This document shows positions 43,574-53,600 of a DNA stretch of 56,992 nt, piece after piece. Each line of letters opens with the position of its first letter. The stretch's first letter is position 1. This DNA is from Micractinium sp. NFX-FRZ (taxonomy: Eukaryota > Chlorophyta > Trebouxiophyceae > Chlorellales > Chlorellaceae), in contig JAPTJF010000408.1 of NCBI GenBank assembly GCA_029339195.1, forward strand, positions 1 through 56,992, given 5' to 3'. A program made the translations under genes and the position numbers. The notes beneath the pieces are model-generated. The model was not told the origin of the DNA, ran no database searches, and saw nothing but the letters and a program-made list of their open reading frames with translations.

Positions 43574-46500
43574 AAGATAGCAAGTAACAGGCACACCTGT
43601 TCGTCCGCGTGCAGCTGAAGGCAGGGCCGCCGCCCGGTGCCCAGCTCGCCGCCCTTGACAAAGAAGCGGCGCTGTGGATGGGGGGCAGGGAAAGGGAGGG
43701 TGGGTCGGGAGGGCGTCGCTCCCTCTTACACTCGATCCCTTCCGTCTACCTTGCGGCCTTCCTGCTGAGCAGGACATGCTTGGCTAAGGGCACTGGTTGG
43801 CTCGTGCCTCTCCACCAGCAATCCAGTGCCAGCCAGCCAGGCCGGGTGGGGCCGTCCCGCCTGGGCAGCCGCACCTGGACGTCTAGAAGCCTACTGTAAA
43901 CCCTACAACCCTAAACCAAACCCAAAGCCGCACCTGGACGTCGTACCCAGCGGGCACAAGGGCTGCTGGGGGGCCAATGTTGGCAAACCACGGCTCTGCA
44001 GGCAGGCAGGGGCGGCGGAAGGGTGCCGGGCAGGCATGATTTTGGTGCCAGCTCAGCAGTATACAGGCAGAGGAGGCGGCAGACAGGCAGGCACGGTGTG
44101 GGAGGCTGGAGTGGTGCAGCCGCAGCCCTCGTGCTGTCTGAGTTTGAGTTGCACAAGGTGCGGCTACTTACGCCTGCGGAAGGCCCACAGGTTGGTGCTG
44201 CCGGCAAAGGTGGCCCGGAAAGAGCGGGGGTCCAGCGCCTCGGGCACAGCGCCGCAGGCTGCAGCATGGGGCCGAGGGGGCGGGCAGGCAAACAATGGGA
44301 GCCAAGGTGTGAGGGCCGGGCAGAAGGGGACAGCGGAGCTGGCACAGCACGCCTGCTGCGAGGGGGTGAGGGGTGAGGGAGGGCGGGCCACAGATAGCCA
44401 CCCATGGTTGTGGGTGGTTGAAGGCAGGCCTATCGGCATGAGTGTGCTGCTGCGGCGAAGTTCGGACAGGGAGGCAAGGTGGTGGGCTGCTGTAGGCAGA
44501 CAGACAACAGGCAGACAGGTGCGGATTTGCTTGATTTCTTGTTCGGTTGTGTTGCGTTGGATTGCCGCTCCACCATCTGTCCACCTGCCGCCCGGCTGGG
44601 CCGCCAGCAGAGCCAGTCCACCCCGCATGGCTGACGCCCCAACTGTGAACCGTCAGCAGCAGTGGCCGTACACGCACCTGTCCCACCACCCCTCCCCTTC
44701 CCCATAAACGACGCGCAGGGCCCTGCTCACCCCACAGCGCTGGGCGCTGGTCCAGAAGCTCCTTTGGCAGCGGGCAGCCCAGCGTGCCCCCCTGCATACG
44801 CCACGTGTCCTCCAAGTCGTGCATGAGCACCGCTTCCGTCACCTGCACATGTTTGGATGGACAATGTACATTATACACACTGTCACCGTGCCTCCTTCAG
44901 GTGCGCCCTCCCCTTCTTTCCTCCGTGGCACACGCATCCATCTCTGACGACACATCTGCTTGCAACCTCGTCTCTTTCAGACCTGCCCGCCCTCCCGCCC
45001 GCCCCGCCCCCCCAATTCACCTCCTCCATGTCTGGCAGCTGCCGCTGGCGCTCCCAATCAGGCGGCGCTCCTCGGAACGCGTCCGGCACGTGCAGCACCG
45101 TGTAGCCCTCACGCAGCAGCCTGCAGCAGGGGGGGCCAGTCGGCGCTTGCCTCACACTGGGCGGCTCATGTTTGTAGAGCCCGCACGCAGCAGGCGGCAG
45201 AAAGGGCAGGCAGCATGTGCCGGAGGGGCACATTGGGCTGGGGTCGTGAGGGCGGTGCACGCAGGCAGGCGGGCAGGCACGCTCTTAAAGCGTGCATGAG
45301 GCCCGCCAACAGGCCGGTGCTGGCTGACCTCATCTGCCGCTGCCACTCTGCCTGCCCCTGGCCTTTCCAAACACCACTGCGGGAGAGCGCAACGGAACTC
45401 TATAAGAACCTTATGGCATTGCCCAGCCTCACCCTATCAGCATGGTGGGGTGGTCCTCCGCCGCCTTGAAGTCGCCAGCCGCTTCTGCATCCCAGCCAGC
45501 GGGAAACAATACAGGGATGGTGTAGGCCCAATGGTGCGTGCGAGCCCGCTGCCGCGCAACCACCGGCGATGCTTGGCCCATGAAGCTCCATAACTGACGT
45601 CTGTGTGCCACAGTCTTTCACCAAAACTCGCGCGAGCTCTGCCCACCTGCCTGCCTGCCTGCCTGCCATGCTGGCGGGTGCGAGCTACTGTGAAGAAACA
45701 CATGCATGCCTACGCACCTGCCACTCCTGGCGAGTAATCCAGGAATATGTGCTTGACGCCGTGCTGCTTGCATACAGGGGGCAGGGACATCGGGAGGGGA
45801 GCGCTCAGTTTTTACGTCACTCGGGCTTGATTATGAGGCTAGCCCCTACTCAAGCCATTGCAGCAGCACAGCAGGCATCCAGAGCTGGGCAACATGTGAT
45901 ACATTGGGACGAGGGAAAGGCACAGCATGCACGCAGGCGGGCGGCACAGTATGCCACTGCGCTCCCACAACCACAGCAGCCAAGGCACACCCTGACATGC
46001 ACCCTACCTTGAGCAGCAGCTGCTTGGCTGAGCGCATCACGCTTGCCTCGTGCCCTTCGACATCCACCTGCAGGCACACACACCCACAGCAAGCACGTGT
46101 TCAAACTGCTACAGTGTCCCATTGACTGAGTACGTCCACTTGCAAGCGCAACAGGGTCGGGGGGGGGGACAGAGGGGGCTCCATCATGAGAAGCTGAGCA
46201 GGCACCCCTGACCCGCAACCCCCACGCTGCCCTCCCTGGCGGCTGCACCCCGCTGCTGATCAGGGGGTGGCACATCCATCTAGCATCCTCCATATTAGGG
46301 CGCTCTCTGTCACCGCATCTTCCACGACAAGAGCACTCGCGGTGGCTGGTGACACCTCAGGTTCATAGATGGCCACCTCGCGTTGGCAGCTCGCCCACCT
46401 TGAGGATGAGGGCGCTCTCGTTGACCGCGCCATCCACCCGCTCCACCGCCTTTGTGAAGTTGAGCAGGCCACCCTGCTTCATCAGCTCACTGCATGGCAA

Positions 46501-49500
46501 GTAAGGGAGGGAGGGAGGGAGGTTGACAACAACCCCGTGTCGGTGGCCGTGGTACATTACATACAGGTGCACGCATCTCTGCCGCTCCAGGCCCCTCGTT
46601 ACAGGGCGGCAGCGGCGACCTGGCAAGCATGGTGGGCCCCTTGGCAGGTCGGATGCAGAGCCGGCGCCGCCATCATTACACACTGTTGAACAGCCCACGC
46701 ATGGAAGCAGTGGCGGCACCGGCCACCTGGCAAGCACGTCCTGGTGCCCGGACGCCCACGAGTGCCACAGCTGGTAGCGCTGTGGCCACCAACGTCAGAT
46801 GCACGCACCACGGCTGCACACTAAGCCCCCTCCCAACCCGCCCGCGCACTCACGGGTCGATGTTGGCGCCGGCCACGCTGGCGGCGCCCCACTCCTGCGA
46901 GAGCGGCGCCACAATCGACAGGTTGCGCCCGCTCTCGCTGCCCGCAATCGTCTCCCGCAGCTGCAGGCAGGCAGGGAAGGGCGGCGTTGCAGGGCACCAC
47001 ATTCAGGGAGGGCACGGGATGGAGCATTGGTTCCACTGACTGCTTGATTCGAGAGCGCACACTGCGGGAACAGCCCCAGCTGCAGAACGGTTTCACTCAC
47101 GTATATTCCGATTTGAGCGATCCTTGCACCCTGCCCGACACCCCAGCCGCCCGCCCTCACCTCCACGGCATGTGTCATGTTGTTCCTCAGCAGGCCGTAC
47201 TTGAAGTAGGCGGCAAAGTAGGGCACCGGCTCCCAGGCCACCACGCGGCAGCCCATGGAGGCGGACAGCAGGGAGTAGTAGCCAAACTGGGGGGCGGACA
47301 GGGAGGCAGGGTGGGCAGGAGTTCAGGCAGTCAGGCGACACACTGGCCTGTGGTGCAGTGACATTCGGACACCATGCTTGGAAAGCAGCTGCAGCTGTAG
47401 CGGCACTACTGCTAGCTCTTGCGGCTCTGCCCTGGGGGGCGGCAGGCGGGAGGCGGGCGGGCACCCCCCCTTCTCACACCCTCCCCCAGCCCCCACCCAC
47501 CACCTCACTTGTACCTGACATCCACCACCAGCTGTGCCTGCTCCGCTTGGTGCCCACCAGCCCTGGCAAGCCACACAGCACCTGCCACCTTCCCCACCCC
47601 ACCCCACCCCAGCCCCCAAGCCACCGCCTCACGTTGGCCCCCACATCCACCACCAGCTGCCTGCTCTGCGGGTCCTCCAGCTTCCGAGTCTTCAGGATGC
47701 ACTCCCTCAGCAGGTTGTGCCTGCAGCAGAAAGCATTTCGCGACGAACAGGCAATCAAAGGTGGGGAAACGAGACGCAAGCGTGGCACAAATGCACACCA
47801 TCCAGGGGGGTGTGCCAGCGGTGCCAGAAGGTGACATCTGTAAGTCCCTCCAACTTATTCCTGCCCAGCCTGCCACGTCACCCACTCCCCAGATCCAGGT
47901 GTGCCCCTGACCACAACAATTCAGCTGCCTTCCGTTCATTCAAACAGATCCAGCCACCCTACGGGGTGCCACCAAGGAGCCACACGCACTCACCAGATCC
48001 AGGTGTGCCCGTGCTCATACAGCGCGTGCTTGTGGATGTAAGCACTCACGTCCCAGTCCTGCGCTGCCTCGGCGTAGGCCATCCAAAAGGGCTGGGGCGT
48101 GGCCGACTGCCGCGTGCGCAGGGTGAACTGCATTGTTGGAGGGCCGGGCAGGCAGCAGGGCGATCTGAAGGGAGGCAGGGGAGGCTTGCATCGTTCGGGG
48201 GCTGGCAGTCACAGCAACCCGGTGGGCGGAGCTGCCTGACCTCCCAGTGCCGCCCTGCCTGCCCGACTCCCAGCCCGCCGCCTGGGAGAGGTGTTGAGGT
48301 GCTCATGCCCAGCGCGGCGATCCAGCGGGCATTGCCGCGCTGGCCCGCGCCCGCGCGTGCTCACGTTGCGGTCGATGTTGCGCAGGTCGCGGATGGGCCG
48401 CCAGCTGTCGGCCTCGTGCGAGTTGGTGTGGTACTGCAGGGCAGCGAGCAAGGATGCTTTTGTATGCCAACACCCTAGGAATACGCCACAACTGCTGCTG
48501 CAGCTCTGGCCCTCACCCGCCACACCTCCACAACAGCAGCGGTCGGCCTCATGCGCCTGCGTGTGCCACAGCAGGCAACCCGGGAAGCGTCACAGCCGTA
48601 TGCTGAGCGGGGCCACCAAGGGAAGCACAGGCAGCAATGGGTGCACTTCCCACACCTCTGCACGCCACAGCGGCCGCAATGCCATGGGCCACTCAATGGG
48701 CAGGCGCCAGCTCAGCTGAACACATGCTGCAGCCGCCACCCTGCCCCTAGGCGCCGGCCCCCGGCAGCCAGCACTAGCTGCCCCTGCAGCCCTTCTGCCC
48801 ACCCCTCCAGCCGTCCCTGCCGGCTGGTTTGGCTCTCACTTGCTCCCTCACTAACCCTCCAGACATACCTGCCAGCTGGCTGCATCACCCCCCTTGCTCC
48901 CTCCCTCACTCACCCAGGTGCCGCAGTCGCCGCAGTCTGTCCCCAGGTCGCAGTGCACCTCGTACACAGACTGGCTCGGCTCCTGCTGCGCCCGCCAGAA
49001 GCTGCGGTACGCCAAGGTGGGCCGCCCGTCGTCGCACACCCCGTTGCGCGTGTGCCCCGCGCAGCTGTCCTCGCACAGGCGCTTCAGGAAGCCGGGGCTG
49101 GAGCCCGGCCAGACGAGGCTCTTGGGTGGGGCGGGGCCGTGGGCGCGCTGCAGCGGCGGGGAGGGCAGCCAGGGCGGGCCGGCAGTTGGAGGAGGTTAGA
49201 TAGAGAGCGAAGGGGCCAGGCGGCCGGGCACAGAATCGTACCGGTGCACGCGGGCATGCAGATAATTTCAAGAGTGCAAAACCAGGTGCATCGCACTTGC
49301 AGGAGCAAACGCGCAGCAGGGCGGCAGCGGCGGCACCAGCTGTTTTGGGTTTCACTGCCGTGCCTTGTGAGAGCGCTCCCATGGCTGGGAGGATGTGCCC
49401 ATGAGGAAGCCGGCGCAGAGGCAGGCGATGACGATGAGGATGAGCAGGTGGGGCGCAGGCCGCCCGCGGGTAGCCTTGGTGGCTGCATGTGACGCCGCCT

Positions 49501-49525
49501 CTGCGGGCGTCAGCAGGCGCACCAT
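43138..49525 (-). CDS. FkbM-type methyltransferase with LNR-like module, copy B
   Basis: Seventeen exons: 49364-49525, 48914-49147, 48365-48433, 47994-48127, 47633-47720, 47161-47286, 46854-46960, 46399-46489, 46008-46067, 45718-45763, 45433-45484, 45021-45120, 44731-44842, 44172-44258, 43934-43995, 43597-43671, 43138-43290; 585 residues in phase. N-terminal anchor LLILIVIACLCAGFLMG (type II, Golgi/ER inferred). An LNR-like Cys module follows (CEDSCAGH, NGVCDDGRP, CDLGTDCGDCG). Methyltransferase motif I QLVVDVGANFGYYSLLSASM, then CRVVAWEPVPYF, and the FkbM hallmark VDVEGHEASVM. A conserved Cys-rich C-terminal segment (HRCPCTAKDEC) ends in SIDSW. FkbM enzymes O-methylate sugars or other small molecules; acceptor unknown. 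Exon 1 must end at a GC donor to keep frame, so that junction is uncertain. Confidence 0.86.
43541..43572. repeat. GCAG tetranucleotide run in FkbM copy B
   Basis: About eight GGCA units, i.e. CCTG/CTGC in the transcript, between the last two exons. Same motif class as the arrays at 29583 and 27591. Confidence 0.85.
43867..43942. repeat. Telomere-like patch between 17-bp direct repeats
   Basis: The 17 bp at 43867-43883 are repeated exactly at 43926-43942. They include the donor end of exon 15 of FkbM copy B. The 42 bp between contain AAACCCTACAACCCTAAACC and ACCAAACCC, i.e. degenerate CCCTAAA units. Confidence 0.85.
46291..46319 (-). repeat. Decayed copy of FkbM copy B exon 8 end
   Basis: Reads DAVTESALIW on the minus strand, against DGAVNESALILK at the exon 8 end (46399-46440), about 110 bp away. 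The donor is lost. Confidence 0.65.
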
Positions 49526-50621
49526 CCTTTGGCAGCGGCGGCAGCGGCGGCGGCGGCGGGAGAGGCAGCAGAGGCGGCAGCACTAGCTGCGGCAGTGGCG
49601 CCGGCCTCAGCCCCGCGTGGCCGCAACTCGCTGCTTCAAGCCCGCCGAGCCAGCGCGCTTGCGGCTGCTGGTCTGGGCAGCCCCGTTTGCTGGGGCTCGC
49701 TGAGGGGTGCTCAGGGCGCCACTAGCTGGCCGAACGCGATCAGCGACGTATAAACAACGCTTTCAGAGCGATGTGCGATACTGGAAGGGTGCGCCACGGC
49801 CTGATACCACCGGGGCGGTCTGTGCTGGTAAAAAGGGGTGCTCTGAGCGAGTCAAAGACTGCCAGTACAGCACTTTCGAATGAAGCCAGCGTGATAGAGG
49901 CTGGTCTGACCCAGCTACCTGCCGCCTGCCTGGCATGCCCGCCGCAGAGGCAGTACCGCCACAGCCTCCCGCCGTGCTTTGGAGTGCAGATGCGTTGATA
50001 AGTGTGGCAGGCAGGACACAGCCGAGAATGAGTGCAAATAAGATTGCATGCCAGAGGCAGCAAGTTCCAGGCAGAGAGGAGCTGGGGGCTGAGCATGGCT
50101 GGCAGGCGGGCAGTGGTCGGTGCTGCTGCTGCCGCCGACAGGCAGCTGCTGGGTAAGCTGAACGCTGCCGTTAGCTCCACTTTATGTGCTGAGCTCGCTT
50201 TTTGATGCGTCCGTAGTTCACAGAACCGGACGTGTGACACAACGACAGAATTTGCAGTCAAATGGTTGGTCGCAATAGGCGGGCAGCAGGGAGATGGAGC
50301 ACATTGAGGACAGCTGGGCACACAGAGGGGAGGAACAGTCGTACACCGAGAAAAGGTTGTTGCAAGAAGGGACCGAGAGAAAGGGGGATGCAGGTTAGGG
50401 GCTTGAAGAAAAATTTAAATCACAACGTAGATTAGGAGTCCAGCTGCCTTCTCTTCACGAAAGGCCTCACTGTCTGCCTCTGCTGGCAGCGGCCGATTGC
50501 TCAGAGCAGAGGACTTTGGAGGCATGACGTTGCGGGCTTGCAATTGTAGCAGAATGCTAGGACAGGTTTCCGGCGGGTGTGCCTAGTTGGGGTGCTGGCT
50601 CTTCCTGCTGCCATTGCCACA
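49526..50621. other. Spacer between the two FkbM paralogues
   Basis: 1096 bp holding the 5' region of copy B and the 3' UTR of copy A. Short open frames only, none with motif support. No TGTAA near the copy A stop. Confidence 0.45.
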
Positions 50622-53600
50622 CTACCAGCTCTCTATCCCCAGCTTCTCCGTCTCCACTCTCCGGCTGTCTGTGTCCCAGGGGAAGGGCGGCAGCCTGCCC
50701 TCCTTGGCCAGCTCCTTCACCTTGGCCTCCATCGCACCGCACAGCGCCTTGTCGGTACAGGGGCAGCGGTGCATTACCTGCAGGGCAGGGCGGGAGAGGA
50801 GGGCAGAGTTGCAAATGCGTCAAGGCAGGGCAGAGGGAGAGCACCGTGCCATGTCACAGCAGGGGCAGCGGGGCATGACGAGTGGGAAAGCAAGGGAGGC
50901 AGGCACAGTGTCCAGAGGAAGCCGTGAACGAGCTGTGGCTGTGCTGTGCTGTGCTTGTTGTTGTGTGCTGCCTGTTGCTGCTGCTGCGCGGCGCCGAGCG
51001 GGGGCCCCACCTCCTTCTCGGGCGGCGTGTCGACGCACAGGCGGTGCCCCGATCCCACGATGCCCCCAGGGACAAAGAACTCGTGCTGCAACCATTGCCC
51101 GGGCATGAAGCAACACAGTCAGCCGGCGAGTTGAAAAAGATTGGCGAGCGAGGTGCTGCCTGTCGCCGACAGCAATGCACACCAGCCTCGCTGGTTGGCC
51201 GGCAGGCCTGCAGCCAAGAAGGGAGCCAAGTCGGTGCATGCACCTCACCCCCACCTCTCGCCCCCGCCGGCACCTGGATGTCGTAGTCCGTGGGTGCCAG
51301 AGATGCCTCACCCCCCACGGTGGCAAACCACGGCTCTGCAGTGGCGGGCCGGAGTGAAGCGCACACGACATGATTCAGCAACACGCAGGCAGGCACAACT
51401 GAGTGTGGTGACGGGACCAGGCGGCAGGCAGATGCGGCCGGGTTTCAGGCTGTCAAACCACGGCTCAGAAGAAACGGGCCAGGCCAGGGACAATCACAGC
51501 GCAGCGCAGTGGTTAATGAGATGGGCAAGTGACAGGCACGCGGGTGTGGGTGCCAGCAAACCAAAGGGCACAGCGTGGGAGCGGTTGCTCTTCCTCCCCT
51601 GCCCCACCCCTCCACCCACTCTTCTTGTATGCCCAGATGTTTGTGTTGTGCCCGAACTTGGACCGGAAGCTCTGGGGATGAATGCCCTCCGGGATGGCGA
51701 TGCAATCTGCAAGAGAAAGCCAGACATCGGGGCTCAAGCAAGGGACTCTGACCACAGGAGGAACATTGAAAACAAGTATGCACGTGACGTGTGTTCCTAT
51801 CGTGATGTCAAAATCCGCATCAGCAGAGCTCAAAACTACCGCTTACTGAACATGTATCCGGAGTTCTTTGGGAGCTCTTCTGTGTTGTTGTGGCAGCCCA
51901 GGGTCTTGGCCTGCAGGCGCCACGCATCCTCAATGTCGTTCTTGAGCACAGCTTGCGTGACCTGCACAGCATGACCACAGCATGACCACAGCACGTCACA
52001 GCACACAGCGGGCAGCATCCTCGACTCGACGCACAGTCGGTTGCACCATACGCATCGACCAACCCCTCATCCACTGCTAGCGGTTCCTTGCTCTGCCACC
52101 ACGGCCAACACCGCGCAGGGACACACACACACGCACACACACGAAAACACTGCCACCCAACGCGGCGTCCCGTCCCCTCCTCAGCCACAACAGCAAATCC
52201 CCGCCAACTTGTGCAGCAGCTCCCCAAGCCTTTGCCCCCGCCCCCACCCCCGCTGCACCCCTTTCCCACCCTCCCACCCACCTCCTCCATCGCTGGCAGC
52301 GGCTCCTTGCTCTCCCAGCCAGGCCAGCCTTCGCTCATGCTGGCCAGGTGCAGGATGGTGTACCCGCCCTTGAGCAGGCTGCATGGGTCAAGGTGGACAG
52401 GCAGGCAGGCAAGAAGTGAAAGGGGCACAGGTGCGTCACATGTGCTGGCTGGGTGCAGGGTGGTGTGCCTCCCCCTTTGAGCATGCTGCATGGGCAGGTG
52501 AGAAGAAAGCGGTTGTGTGAAGTGGAGTGCAGGGGAGAGGGGAGGGGAGCAGTGGGAGGTCGTGCAAGGGAGGGGCAGCTGGCGGGGCGGGCGGCGGTGG
52601 CGGGCAGATGTGCACCAGGCAGTAGGGGGCAGTTGGCAGGCTGCGTGCACCGAGTGAGGGCACAAGGTGGCGGGGCGGCCGGGACCCTGCGCTGCCCACT
52701 TGCATACCCTCACAAGCCTTGCTGGCTTTGAAACTGGCTTAAAAACAGTCGGACCACGCCGCTCACTCACCCCATCAGCACTCGTGGGTTGCTTTCGAAC
52801 CACACCCAGTCTTTTGGGCGCTCTGCAGGGGGGCGCAATCGGCGGTACTCTTTCAGGCGAGGTGTTCCCTGTGCAGCTGCCCCATGAAAACATCATAAAA
52901 CAACAGGGATTCGACCAGCCAGGGGCCTGCTTGAGGTGCCGCCCCGCCCCACCTGCCACCCCGGGCGAGTACTCCATGATGATGTTGTCCAAAGAGTGCT
53001 GCAGGTGCCAGGTGGGGGGGGCGAAGCATGTGTGTGTGTGTGTGCGCGTGTGTGAGGGGACAGGTGGTATGGTGAGGGGGTGCGAGGGTGAGGCGGCAGA
53101 GCTTCATGAGGGGGAGAAGCGGGGCAGGCCAGGGCACGGCAGGGCGGGGGGGGCAGGGTCGATCCAGGTATCGCGGCCCAGTTCCGTGCCGTGCCGTGCC
53201 GTGCCGTGCCGTGCCGTGCCGTGCGGTGCTGTGCTGTGTCCTCCCCCCGCCCACCTTGAGCAGCAGGTCGCGTGTGCCCTGCAGCACGCTGGGCTCAAAG
53301 CCCTCCACATCGATCTGAGGCAGGGGGGAAGGGAGGGAAGGAGTCAACAACGGGTGGAGTGAAGGGGGAGTGAGGCCCAGGCAGGGGGAAGCTGCTGACA
53401 AAAAAAGGAAACTTCCCGTCCCTCCCACCCTGCACCCAGCCCCGCCCTGCCAGCGCCAGCGCCACGTCACCCCGCCACGTCACCGCCCCACCTTCATGAT
53501 GAGCACATCTTCCTTGATGACCTCATCCACTCGCTCCACACCCCGCCTGATGTGGTCGTAGTCGCCCTCGTTGGCAATGGCGCTGCAGGGGGGCGCAAGC

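Noticed and set aside
52869..52960. Alternative junction for FkbM copy A exons 9/10 (YSPG joined directly to GTPRL)
   Set aside because: Phase allowed it, but copy B shows that GVA plus one base before the donor is conserved, so the later donor and the earlier acceptor were chosen.
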